In this document: in pieces, positions 1-6,668 of the stretch
How the letters are laid out: every line of letters starts with the position of its first letter
Position numbering within the stretch: the stretch's first letter is position 1
NCBI GenBank assembly: GCA_043802345.1
Contig: JAZDLC010000224.1
Coordinates: forward strand, 1 to 10,099
Length of the DNA: 10,099 nt
Source of the DNA: JAZDLC01 sp043802345
GTDB lineage: Bacteria; Planctomycetota; B15-G4; JADJEK01
Direction: 5' to 3'
Notes under the pieces: model-generated
Database searches by the model: none
What the model was told of the DNA's origin: nothing
What the model saw: only the letters and a program-made list of their open reading frames with translations
Translations under genes and position numbers: made by a program

Positions 1-377
1 GGGTCTCGCTCACGGCCCCCCCGGAGCAGGAAATCCCGGTGGCATTCGATATTCTCAAGGCCACCGGCGTCCGGATCACGTCGCCCGAACTGCTTTCCTG
101 CCCCACGTGCGGCCGGATCGACATCGACCTGGAGACTCTGATGGCCCAGGTCGAGGAGCGCCTCAAAGGCGAGACGCTGCCGATCCGCATCGCCGTTCTG
201 GGGTGCGTGGTCAACGGTCCCGGCGAGGCGCAGGAGGCTGACATCGGCATCGCGGGCGGCGGCGGCATGGGCATCCTCTACCGCGGCGGCAAGGTCGTGG
301 CCCGGGTCAAGGAGGAGGAGATGGTCGACGCCCTGCTCCAGGAAATCGAGAAGATCCGGGAAGAGCGAAACACCTAA
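1..377 (+). CDS. ispG: 4-hydroxy-3-methylbut-2-enyl diphosphate synthase (IspG/GcpE), 3' part
   Basis: The reading frame is open from the left window edge (first whole codon at base 3) to TAA at 375-377, so this is the C-terminal part, about 124 residues, of a gene that starts outside the window. IspG is the [4Fe-4S] enzyme of the MEP isoprenoid pathway that converts methylerythritol cyclodiphosphate to HMBPP in the cytoplasm. Seen directly: the CPTCGR motif with two cluster cysteines (bases about 99-116) and the downstream GCVVNGPGE motif carrying the third cysteine and the conserved Glu (bases about 201-227), followed by the glycine-rich segment typical of the family's C-terminal domain. 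The end is intact. An internal GTG at 39 is not the start, because VSLTAPPEQEIP upstream of it is also family sequence. The gene precedes the BlaI-type regulator by 55 bases on the same strand; no functional link between the two is evident. Confidence 0.95.
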   Translation, partial: VSLTAPPEQEIPVAFDILKATGVRITSPELLSCPTCGRIDIDLETLMAQVEERLKGETLPIRIAVLGCVVNGPGEAQEADIGIAGGGGMGILYRGGKVVARVKEEEMVDALLQEIEKIREERNT

Positions 378-412
378 AAAGCTCGGAGAAGAAGCTTGCC
401 TCCGCCGCCGGA

Positions 413-432
413 ACTCCTAAACCATTAGGAGT
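413..432. promoter_or_regulatory. Perfect 8-bp inverted repeat abutting the blaI-like start codon
   Basis: ACTCCTAA (413-420), spacer ACCA, TTAGGAGT (425-432); the ATG of the repressor gene begins at 433. The right arm also contains the purine-rich ribosome-binding segment (TAGGAG), so a protein bound here would cover translation-start DNA. BlaI/MecI-family repressors bind dyad-symmetric operators at their own promoters, so an autoregulatory operator is the natural reading; the bases are not the TACA/TGTA core of staphylococcal bla/mec operators. A hairpin acting on translation is an alternative. Confidence 0.5.
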
Positions 433-846
433 ATGACCAGCAAGAAACAACAGACACTTCTCACGAACCTCGAGCTCGCGGTCATGCGCGTCGTGTGGGA
501 CTCCCAGTCGGGCCCGCCCACCGTGCGCGACGTGGTTGATCAACTGAACGCCGGGAGGCGCAAGCCTCTCGCCTACAACACGGTTCAGACCATGCTCACG
601 ATCCTGAAGGAAAAGGGCGTGGTCGAATCCCGGGCGGGCGCGGGACGGGCCCACCGGTTCCGGCCCAGGATCACCCGGGCGGAGGTCACCACCTCCATGG
701 TCGGCGACCTGGTGGAGCGGCTGTTCGACGGCAACGTCCAGCCACTGCTGCTGCAGCTCGTGGGGAACGAATCGATGAGCCGCGACGAACTGGAAAACCT
801 CAAGATGATCATCGAGAGTCAACTCGATGATGATGAGGCTCCCTGA
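433..846 (+). CDS. BlaI/MecI/CopY-family winged-helix transcriptional repressor
   Basis: A protein of 137 residues, the usual size for the family (about 120-140). An N-terminal winged helix spans residues about 10-80: LTNLELAVMRVVW at 10-22, TVRDVVDQL at 30-38, a recognition helix around LAYNTVQTMLTILKEKGVV (46-64) and the wing with GRAHRFRP (71-78). A C-terminal dimerisation helix region follows and ends in an acidic tail. Family members bind DNA as dimers and are released by proteolysis when paired with a BlaR1/MecR1-type M56 sensor protease. No such partner is present in the window: folE follows after about 270 bases. The ATG at 433 has TAGGAG just upstream, embedded in a perfect inverted repeat that is the likely operator. 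Target genes and inducing signal cannot be inferred; beta-lactam resistance should not be assumed, as the family regulates many functions. Confidence 0.9.
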   Translation: MTSKKQQTLLTNLELAVMRVVWDSQSGPPTVRDVVDQLNAGRRKPLAYNTVQTMLTILKEKGVVESRAGAGRAHRFRPRITRAEVTTSMVGDLVERLFDGNVQPLLLQLVGNESMSRDELENLKMIIESQLDDDEAP

Positions 847-1118
847 GGTTCGCCGGGCTGGCGACCTTGCTGGATCATTTCGCCGTGCACTCCGCGGGCC
901 TGTGCGCGGCCGGGTCCCGCGTTCTCTTCCCGCTCCCAGCGCTGATGCACCAATCGGAGAGCACGACCTGATTCCGGTTCTGAAACGGAAGCGCTCGTAG
1001 CCTCCCCCGTCCGCGCATCGCCGTTTCTTCCATGGCCTGCTGGCTCCTCGGCCGGATCGCGGGTAGTCTGGCAGTCTTCGACTCCCTCCGGAGAACCGCG
1101 AACCGAAGAGACCTGCCC
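847..1118 (+). other. Intergenic region blaI-like to folE, with a possible sensor-gene remnant and a weak inverted repeat
   Basis: No convincing gene fills these 272 bases. Directly after the repressor stop, the reading starting at CTG 843 gives LRFAGLATLLDHF and continues to a TGA at 969-971. It faintly resembles the first membrane segment of an M56 (BlaR1-type) protein but contains no catalytic part. An imperfect inverted repeat TTCCGGTT/AAACGGAA (972-979 and 983-990, 7 of 8 positions pairing) follows and could be an operator or chance. The folE promoter should lie in this region, but I see no clear -35/-10 pair. Confidence 0.3.
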
Positions 1119-1706
1119 ATGGAAGCCAGTCACTTGGTGGATCACAAGCGCATCGAGAATGCCATCCGGGAGATCCTCCTGGCCGTGGGCGAGGATCCGG
1201 ATCGGGACGGTCTGAGGGAGACGCCCAACCGGATTGCCCGCATGTACCAGGAGCTGTTCTCGGGACTCAAAACCGATCCCGCATCGTACCTGGACAAGGT
1301 CTTCGACGAGGACCACCACGAGCTGGTGCTGGTCAAGGACATCCCGTTCGATTCGTTCTGCGAGCATCACCTGATGCCGTTCACCGGATCGGCGCACGTG
1401 GCGTACATTCCGAACGGGAAGGTGGTCGGGCTTTCCAAGATCGCCCGGGTCGTCGAGGGGTTCGCCCGGCGCCCGCAGGTTCAGGAGAGGCTCACCAGCC
1501 AGATCGCGGATCTATTCATGGAGCGGCTTCGTCCCAAGGGCGTGGCGGTGGTGCTGGAGGCGACGCATACCTGCATGACCGTCCGGGGCATCAAGAAGCC
1601 CGGAGCCCTGATGGTCACCTCGGCGCTCCGGGGGGTCTTCCATCAGAGCGGCCCGAGCCGGAACGAGGTCATGTCGCTCATCCTCGACAGATCGCGCAGG
1701 CGCTAG
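1119..1706 (+). CDS. folE: GTP cyclohydrolase I (FolE, type IA)
   Basis: A cytoplasmic Zn enzyme that converts GTP to 7,8-dihydroneopterin triphosphate, the entry point to folate, biopterin and 7-deazaguanine synthesis. With the ATG at 1119 the protein has 195 residues, within the family range. The zinc ligands are visible: Cys81 and His84 in CEHHLMPF and Cys152 in HTCMTVRG, with the family's exact 71-residue spacing between the cysteines. GLRETPNRIARMY (31-43) and the GLSKIAR/RRPQVQERLT segments (104-127) are also canonical. The frame is open to an ATG at 1032, but the extra residues do not resemble FolE and lack a ribosome-binding site, while 1119 has AAGAG 8 bases upstream. The stop at 1704-1706 lies 9 bases before the queD start, so the two are surely co-transcribed. 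This pairing suggests the product feeds queuosine synthesis, though a folate role is equally possible. Confidence 0.96.
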   Translation: MEASHLVDHKRIENAIREILLAVGEDPDRDGLRETPNRIARMYQELFSGLKTDPASYLDKVFDEDHHELVLVKDIPFDSFCEHHLMPFTGSAHVAYIPNGKVVGLSKIARVVEGFARRPQVQERLTSQIADLFMERLRPKGVAVVLEATHTCMTVRGIKKPGALMVTSALRGVFHQSGPSRNEVMSLILDRSRRR

Positions 1707-1715
1707 GTGGTGAGC

Positions 1716-2063
1716 ATGCTGATCTCCAGGGTCTTTCTGTTCGAAGCGGCTCATCAGCTCACCAGGTACCATGGCAAGTGCGAGAACCTCCATGGGCACA
1801 CGTACAAGCTGATCGTGACGGTGGAGGGAGGGGTGCGGGACGACGGCATGGTGTACGACTTCCACCTGCTCAAGAACGCCGTCAAGGAACAGGTCGTGGA
1901 GCGGCTGGACCACACCTATCTCAACGACCTGATGGAGAACCCGTCCGCCGAACTGCTGGCGATCTGGATCTGGGACCAGTTGAAGGAGAAGCTGCCAGTG
2001 CGGCTGCATGAGATCCAGCTCTGGGAGACGCAGACCTCCTACGTGACCTACCGCGGCGAGTGA
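1716..2063 (+). CDS. queD: 6-carboxy-5,6,7,8-tetrahydropterin synthase (QueD, PTPS family)
   Basis: QueD converts dihydroneopterin triphosphate, the FolE product, to 6-carboxytetrahydropterin in the pathway to preQ0 and queuosine. The protein has 115 residues from the ATG at 1716. Zinc ligands are His13 (FEAAH), His26 and His28 (LHGH). The catalytic Cys22 lies in C-x3-HGH, the spacing of the QueD type rather than the PTPS-II spacing or the Cys-less PTPS-III. Asp65-His66 (LDHTYLN) and Glu104 (WET) complete the usual catalytic set. GTG codons at 1707 and 1710 are in frame, but AGGTGG (1705-1710) fits as the ribosome-binding site for 1716, and family proteins begin close to this Met. Its place directly after folE supports the queuosine assignment; queE, queC and queF are not in the window. 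Confidence 0.93.
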   Translation: MLISRVFLFEAAHQLTRYHGKCENLHGHTYKLIVTVEGGVRDDGMVYDFHLLKNAVKEQVVERLDHTYLNDLMENPSAELLAIWIWDQLKEKLPVRLHEIQLWETQTSYVTYRGE

Positions 2064-2064
2064 C

Positions 2065-3195
2065 GTGCGGCCGGAATACCGGAGTGAACTGAATCAGGGG
2101 GTCGCGCCGGCGGAGCCGGGCGAGTTCGCGCCGCTCGAGATCGGGCCGCTGACCACTGATCCGCCGGTCGTTCTGGCGCCGATGGCGGGAGTGACCAACT
2201 CCCCCTTCCGGCGGCTTTGCCGCGAGTTCGGGCCCGGTCTCTTCGTGAGCGAGATGATCACCTGCCGCGGCCTGACCGAGGGGAACCGGAAGACGCACCA
2301 CCTGACGTCGTTCGCCGCGGACGAACGGCCCCGATCACTTCAGCTCTACGGCACGGACGCGAAGCATCTGGGCGAGGCGGCTCGCATGCTGGTCGCCGAG
2401 GACCGGGTCGACCACCTGGACATGAATCTCGGCTGCCCGGTGCGGAAGGTCACTTCCCAGGGAGGCGGGGCCGCGCTCCCGCTCCGCCCGCTCCTCCTGG
2501 CCGAGCTGCTCGGCGCCCTGGTGAAGGCTGCCGGTGAAGTGCCGGTGACGGTCAAGTTCCGGAAAGGCATCGACCAGGACCACCTGTACTTCCTGGAGAC
2601 CGGCCGGATCGCCATGGAGGCCGGCGTCGTGGCGGTCGGTCTGCACGCCCGAACGGCGTCACAACTCTATGACGGCGACGCCGACTGGAACGCCATCTCG
2701 GAACTCAAGGCAAGCCTGCCGATCCCGGTGCTGGGCAACGGGGATATCTTCGAGCCGTACGACGCCCTGCGGATGATGCGGCAGACCGGCTGCGACGGCG
2801 TCATCGTCGGCCGGGGCGTCCTGGGCCGCCCCTGGCTCTTCCGGGATCTGGCCCATCTCTTCCGCGGCGAGGAGCCGCCCGACCCGCCCACCCTCGGAGA
2901 GATCGCGGACATCGCGCTCCGTCACGGGCGGGAACTGGTCAAGTTCTTCGGCGAGTACCTGGGCGTCCGGCACATGCGCCGGCATGGAGCCTGGTACACG
3001 AAGGGGTTCCCCGGGACGGCAGAGCTGCGCAAGGAACTGAATCGCGCGACCACGTTCGATGAAGTGGAGGCGCTGTTCCGCGCACTTGATCCGGACCAGC
3101 CGTTCCCGGCCGGGTCAATCCGCGCGCGGCGGGGGAAGCGGGCGGGGACGCAGAAGGTGAGTTTGCCGTGGGGGCTTCTGGAAGGTGAGGGGTAG
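2065..3195 (+). CDS. dus: tRNA-dihydrouridine synthase (DusB-like)
   Basis: A flavin-dependent enzyme that reduces specific uridines in tRNA to dihydrouridine. The protein has 376 residues from a GTG start at 2065, one base after the queD stop, with GGCGAG upstream. An FMN-binding TIM barrel covers about residues 30-260: LAPMAGVTNSPFR (38-49), QLYGTD (93-98), the catalytic Cys124 in MNLGCPVRKV, VTVKFRKGID (161-170), HARTASQLYDG (194-204), NGDI (225-228) and the phosphate-binding VGRGVLGRPWLF (248-259). A helical RNA-binding domain follows, and the last 25 or so residues are a basic tail. The sequence pattern (SQGGGAALP after the catalytic Cys, ADWNAI) resembles the DusB-like proteins of Actinobacteria more than E. 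coli DusB; this is from memory and untested. About 30 N-terminal residues precede the barrel, so the true start is somewhat uncertain. It is probably last in the folE-queD-dus operon. Confidence 0.93.
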   Translation: MRPEYRSELNQGVAPAEPGEFAPLEIGPLTTDPPVVLAPMAGVTNSPFRRLCREFGPGLFVSEMITCRGLTEGNRKTHHLTSFAADERPRSLQLYGTDAKHLGEAARMLVAEDRVDHLDMNLGCPVRKVTSQGGGAALPLRPLLLAELLGALVKAAGEVPVTVKFRKGIDQDHLYFLETGRIAMEAGVVAVGLHARTASQLYDGDADWNAISELKASLPIPVLGNGDIFEPYDALRMMRQTGCDGVIVGRGVLGRPWLFRDLAHLFRGEEPPDPPTLGEIADIALRHGRELVKFFGEYLGVRHMRRHGAWYTKGFPGTAELRKELNRATTFDEVEALFRALDPDQPFPAGSIRARRGKRAGTQKVSLPWGLLEGEG

Positions 3196-3244
3196 GGGTT
3201 CTGCCCGTCCACACCCGGTGAACAAATCCCACCGGACGTGACTG

Positions 3245-3288
3245 TCGTCCTCGTACTCAGTCGCTTGAGCGACTGAGTACGAGGACGA
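3245..3288. terminator. Perfect 20-bp-arm hairpin between convergent operons
   Basis: The left arm 3245-3264 and right arm 3269-3288 are exact reverse complements with a TTGA loop (3265-3268). The hairpin lies 49 bases after the dus stop and 24 bases after the pstB stop on the opposite strand, the place for a bidirectional terminator. Neither strand has a T-run after the stem, so it is not a canonical intrinsic terminator. A REP-like dispersed palindrome or an RNA-stabilising stem are alternatives. A weaker 6-bp inverted repeat (CCGGTG 3215-3220, CACCGG 3230-3235) lies just to its left. Confidence 0.6.
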
Positions 3289-3312
3289 TTCGGCTGGCCC
3301 TATGGGTGAGAA

Positions 3313-4107
3313 CTATCCGTACCGGCCCTCGATGTACGCCTCGGTCTCCTCGCACTTCGGGGTGACGAACATCTCGTCGGTCGGCGAGTGTTCGATCAGC
3401 TTGCCCATCAGCATGAAGACGCACTCGTCACTGGCCCGGCGGGCCTGGGCCATGTTGTGCGTCACGAGCAGGATCGTGTACTTCCCTCGCAGGTGCCAGA
3501 TGAGATCCTCCACCGCCTCCGTGGCGGCCGGATCGAGGGCGGAGCACGGCTCGTCCATCAGCAGCACGGCCGGCTTGACCGGCAACAGCCTGGCGATGCA
3601 GAGCTTCTGCTGTTCCTCGAGCGACAGACCCGTGGCGGGCCGCCCGAGGCGGTCCTTGACCGCGTCGAACAGCAGCACCTGCTTCAACGCATCCTCGACG
3701 ATTTCGTCCCGCCTTGCCTGGTTGATCCGCTTGCCCCCTTGTTCGTGCAGCCGGTAGCTGAACAGGATGTTGTCCCGAATCGACAACGGCAGCGGGTTGG
3801 GGCGCTGAAAGACCATCCCCACATGACGGCGCACCTGGGCCAGCTCCACACCCTCCGCGTAGATGTCATTTCCCAGCACTTCGACCTTCCCCGCGGTCCG
3901 CACGTACCCCAGCCGTTCGTTGATCCGGTTGACGCAGCGCAGAAACGTCGATTTGCCGCAGCCGGAGGGTCCGATCATGGCCGTGATCAGACCGTTCTTG
4001 ACGCCGAGGTCGACGTCGAACAGGGCCTGAAACGAGCCGTACCAGAGATTCAGCTTCTGCGTCTCGATGGCGCACGGCACGGGGCTATCCAAAGCGCCCC
4101 TCCACAT
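3313..4107 (-). CDS. pstB: Phosphate ABC transporter ATPase, PstB family, with degenerate signature motif
   Basis: The energy-coupling ATPase of the Pst phosphate importer, on the inner face of the membrane; 264 residues from the ATG at 4107. Intact: Walker A GPSGCGKST (46-54), Q-loop Gln101 in FQRPNPLPLSI, Walker B VLLMDE with catalytic Glu186, D-loop SALD (189-192), switch His217 in VTHNMAQA, and the PstB-typical C-terminus EAYIEGRYG. The ABC signature, normally LSGGQQQR, reads LSLEEQQK (161-168) while the flanking residues (LCIAR) are normal, so no frameshift is involved. The reading overlaps the upstream pstB by 23 bases. The ATG at 4107 has no ribosome-binding site; a TTG at 4092 is 4 bases after GGAGGGG (4103-4097) and may be the true start (259 residues). 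This is the last gene of the operon, followed by the 3245-3288 hairpin. Without LSGGQ it probably cannot work as a normal homodimer. Confidence 0.92.
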   Translation of the reverse strand: MWRGALDSPVPCAIETQKLNLWYGSFQALFDVDLGVKNGLITAMIGPSGCGKSTFLRCVNRINERLGYVRTAGKVEVLGNDIYAEGVELAQVRRHVGMVFQRPNPLPLSIRDNILFSYRLHEQGGKRINQARRDEIVEDALKQVLLFDAVKDRLGRPATGLSLEEQQKLCIARLLPVKPAVLLMDEPCSALDPAATEAVEDLIWHLRGKYTILLVTHNMAQARRASDECVFMLMGKLIEHSPTDEMFVTPKCEETEAYIEGRYG

Positions 4108-4864
4108 AGTCGCGCGTGCGCGGATCTCGATCTTCCCCGGTGAACAGCTCTTCCGTGGGCCTCACCTCCACGCACTCGCCCGAGAGGAAGAAGGCTGTCC
4201 TGTCGGCGAGGCGACGGGCCTGCTGCACCAGATTCGTCACGAGCACGATGCTCATCTCGCGCTTCAGTTCCTTCAGCACATCCTCGATCCGCATGGTGGT
4301 GACCGGATCGACCGCAATGGAGAACTCATCCAGCAGCAGCATCTCCGGATCTTGCGAGAGAGCGCGGGCGATGGTCAGCCGCTGCTGCTGTCCGCCGGAC
4401 AGCAGACTCCCCAGGGAATCGAGCCGGTCCTTCACCTCGTCCCACAAGGCCGCCCGCCGCAGGCATCGCTCGACCACCTCATCCAGTTCCAGCCTTCCGC
4501 GGGTCCCCCTCAGCCGGGGGGAAAGGGCCACGTTGTCGTAGATGCTCAGAGGCAGGCCCACCGGCAGCGGGAAGACGACACCGATACGGCTCCTGAGGGC
4601 GTACACGTTGCGCCAGCGCCGGATGTCCGTTCCGGAGAAGAGAACCTCCCCCTCCACGGTCATGCCGGAGGTCATCTGGTCCATCCGGTTCAGCGCCCGC
4701 AGGAATGAGGTCTTGCCGGCGTTGGCCGGCCCGATAATGCCGAAGACCTCGTTCTGGCCGACGTCGAGCGTCACGTTCTGCAGCGCCGGCTTGCCGTCGT
4801 ACCGGATCGTCAGATCCCGCACAACCAGCCGGGGTTCCTGCGTGATTTCCACGGCTCCGGTCAC
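4085..4864 (-). CDS. pstB: Phosphate ABC transporter ATPase, PstB family, with degenerate Q-loop and His-switch
   Basis: A second PstB-type ATPase, 259 residues from a GTG at 4864 that overlaps the pstA stop in GTGA; GGGGGAAGAAG lies just upstream (a GTG at 4867 is also possible). Walker A GPANAGKT (45-52), signature LSGGQQQR (155-162) and Walker B MLLLDE with Glu180 are present. Departures from the family: the Q-loop Gln is Pro99 (VVFPLPVGLPLSI where MVFQ-P is usual), the P-loop-distal segment reads DEFSIAVDP instead of DEPTSALDP, and the switch His is Asn211 (LVTNLVQQA). The C-terminus DYVEGRFG is PstB-like. It is divergent throughout compared with its neighbour, so it is not a recent duplicate. 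Its deviations fall in the parts of the ATP site that the neighbouring PstB keeps, and it keeps the signature the neighbour lost, which suggests a heterodimer. An inactive paralogue is the alternative. Confidence 0.9.
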   Translation of the reverse strand: MTGAVEITQEPRLVVRDLTIRYDGKPALQNVTLDVGQNEVFGIIGPANAGKTSFLRALNRMDQMTSGMTVEGEVLFSGTDIRRWRNVYALRSRIGVVFPLPVGLPLSIYDNVALSPRLRGTRGRLELDEVVERCLRRAALWDEVKDRLDSLGSLLSGGQQQRLTIARALSQDPEMLLLDEFSIAVDPVTTMRIEDVLKELKREMSIVLVTNLVQQARRLADRTAFFLSGECVEVRPTEELFTGEDRDPRTRDYVEGRFG

Positions 4865-5730
4865 CACTTCTTCTTCCCCCGCAGGTAGACCCGGAAGCCC
4901 ATCGAGAGAGCGTTCATGGCCAGCACGAGCATGATCAGCACCAGCGCCACGCCGTACGGAAGCTGCTCCGGAACTCCCGGAACCTGGGTGGAAACCACGA
5001 ACAGGTGCAGCGACAGCGCCATGGTCTGGTCGAACACCGACTGAGGCAGGAACGGCGTGAAGAAGACGGCACCGGTGAACATGATCGGCGCGGTCTCGCC
5101 GGCGGTGCGGGAAACTTCGAGAATCACGCCGGTCAGGATTCCGCTGATCGAATTCGGCAGCACGACCCGCCGGATGGTCTGCCAACGGGTGGCGCCCATG
5201 TTCCAGCAGGCCTCCCGGAAGGCGCGCGGCACCGCCTGGAGCGATTCCCGGGTGGCGACGATCACCACCGGGAGCGTCATGATCGCCAGGGTCAGGCTGG
5301 CCGCGAGGATGCTGGTGCCGAACCCGAAGAACATCACGAAGGCTCCGTAACCGAACAGAGCGTGAACGATCGAGGGAACTCCCGCCAGGTTGATGATCGC
5401 CAGGTTGATCAGCCGGGTCAGCAGGTTGTCCTTCGCATACTCGCTGAGATAGAGCGCCGCCGCGATGCCGATCGGCACCGAGACCAGCAGGGCCACCGAC
5501 ACCAGCCAGATCGTCCCGACCAGGGCGGGGTAGATGCCTCCGGCGGTCATGCCGTCCGTGGGATCGGTGAACAGGAAGTCGAGGGAGAGGGCCGGCCCGC
5601 CCTTGTGGACGAGCATCCCCAGGATCAGAAGCACCGGGATGATCAGCAGGATCGTCATCAACAGAAACAGTATCCTGAAGAGCCGTTCGTTCTTCCTGTT
5701 GCGAACATTCAGGCTGGTGGTCTGGAACAT
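4861..5730 (-). CDS. pstA: Phosphate ABC transporter permease PstA
   Basis: An inner-membrane channel subunit of the Pst phosphate importer, 289 residues, the usual size. A hydrophobic helix at about 18-40 is followed by a short external loop and at least five further membrane segments (about 68-95, 108-135, 140-160, 196-215, 258-280). The cytoplasmic EAA-type coupling loop is clear: RESLQAVPRAFREACWNMGATRW (161-183 region) followed by VVLP, then the PstA-specific RTAGETAPIMFTG (208-220). The lysine-rich end GKKKW is cytoplasmic. The ATG at 5730 lies 5 bases after the pstC stop; a GTG three codons earlier (5739) overlaps that stop and cannot be excluded. The open frame continues far upstream through pstC, but that stretch is a shadow reading. 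Its last codon overlaps the first pstB start, implying translational coupling. Confidence 0.95.
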   Translation of the reverse strand: MFQTTSLNVRNRKNERLFRILFLLMTILLIIPVLLILGMLVHKGGPALSLDFLFTDPTDGMTAGGIYPALVGTIWLVSVALLVSVPIGIAAALYLSEYAKDNLLTRLINLAIINLAGVPSIVHALFGYGAFVMFFGFGTSILAASLTLAIMTLPVVIVATRESLQAVPRAFREACWNMGATRWQTIRRVVLPNSISGILTGVILEVSRTAGETAPIMFTGAVFFTPFLPQSVFDQTMALSLHLFVVSTQVPGVPEQLPYGVALVLIMLVLAMNALSMGFRVYLRGKKKW

Positions 5731-5735
5731 CGAGG

Positions 5736-6668
5736 TCACTTCTTGAGCCCCCCCCGCAGGATCAGGTCGGCCGTGAGGTTGATGCCGAACGTGACCAGGA
5801 ACAGGAAGATCCCCAGGGTGAACAGGGCCTGAAAGTGCTCCGACCCGGCCGCGGTCTCGCCCAGCTCCGCGGCGATCGTCGCGGTCAAGGCCCGCACCGA
5901 GTCGAAAACGCTGGTGGGCAGGTTGATCGAATGCCCGGTGGCCATCAGCACAGCCATCGTCTCGCCGAACGCCCGGCCGACTCCCAGCAGGACCGCCGCC
6001 ACCAGCCCCTTCCTGGCCGCCGGCAGGACGACCTTGAAGATCACCTGCCAGCGCGTGGCGCCCATCGCCTCCGCCGCCTCCCGGAACCCGTCCGGCACCG
6101 CCTTGAGAGCGTCCTCCGCGATGGTCGTCATGATCGGAGCGGCCATCAGTGCCAGGATGAAGCCGGCGTTGAGCACACACAGCCCCACCGGGACGTCGAA
6201 CAGGTCGATGATCAGCGGGTTCAGGATGCTCAGCCCGATGAATCCCCAGACCACCGACGGAATCGCCGCCAGGAGTTCCACCAGGATCTTGAGCAGCTCG
6301 CGCGTCTTGCCGGTGGCGAACTCGCCGATGAAGATCGCCGCACCCAGGGAAAACGGCACGGACAGCAGCATCGCCAGGCCGGTGACACTGGCCGTGCCGG
6401 CCATCAGCGCCAGGGCGCCATAGGTCGGATTGTTCTCGGAAGTGGGCCGCCATTTCGGCGAGGCGAAGAACTCCGCCACATCGAAGCGGGTGAACACGAA
6501 GCCCAGCCCCTCGACCGTGATGAAGACGAAGATGGCCAGGATGAACAGGATCGCGGAGACCCCGCCCACGAACACGAGCACCTGGACGGCCCGATCGACA
6601 TACCAGTCGAAATCGCGCTCGTCCGCGGCGGACCCGGAGGTCTTCTCCCTGGCAGCGAGCTCCGCCAT
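5736..6668 (-). CDS. pstC: Phosphate ABC transporter permease PstC
   Basis: The partner channel subunit of PstA, 310 residues. A polar N-terminus of about 26 residues precedes the first membrane helix (about 28-55). An external segment containing the family's conserved PKWRPTSENNPTYGALAL (71-88) follows, then further membrane helices (about 85-115, 127-155, 163-183, 222-242 and one near the C-terminus). The EAA coupling loop is at about 185-215 (DALKAVPDGFREAAEAMGATRW), and VGRAFGETMAV (230-240) carries the conserved Arg-Glu pair of PstC proteins. The ATG at 6668 immediately follows the phoU stop with no gap; AAGGG upstream can serve as the ribosome-binding site. Together PstC and PstA present two non-identical docking surfaces, which is compatible with two different PstB subunits. 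Confidence 0.95.
   Translation of the reverse strand: MAELAAREKTSGSAADERDFDWYVDRAVQVLVFVGGVSAILFILAIFVFITVEGLGFVFTRFDVAEFFASPKWRPTSENNPTYGALALMAGTASVTGLAMLLSVPFSLGAAIFIGEFATGKTRELLKILVELLAAIPSVVWGFIGLSILNPLIIDLFDVPVGLCVLNAGFILALMAAPIMTTIAEDALKAVPDGFREAAEAMGATRWQVIFKVVLPAARKGLVAAVLLGVGRAFGETMAVLMATGHSINLPTSVFDSVRALTATIAAELGETAAGSEHFQALFTLGIFLFLVTFGINLTADLILRGGLKK

Noticed and set aside
379..398. AAGCT/AGCTT inverted repeat after ispG as a terminator
   Set aside because: Arms of only 5 bp, AT-rich, with a 9-base loop and no T-run; likely chance.
1032..1118. Earlier ATG for folE at 1032
   Set aside because: The 29 extra residues do not resemble FolE and no ribosome-binding site precedes the codon; AAGAG before 1119 fits better.
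3313..4864. Either pstB copy being a pseudogene or a frameshift artefact
   Set aside because: Both frames are open over their full family length, and conserved residues flank each altered motif on both sides, so single-base indels cannot explain the changes. The defects are also complementary.
5731..6453. Upstream extension of the pstA reading frame, making a 530-residue protein
   Set aside because: The extension lies over pstC in another frame and has no membrane or PstA character, while pstC in this stretch is fully canonical. The real pstA start is at 5730.
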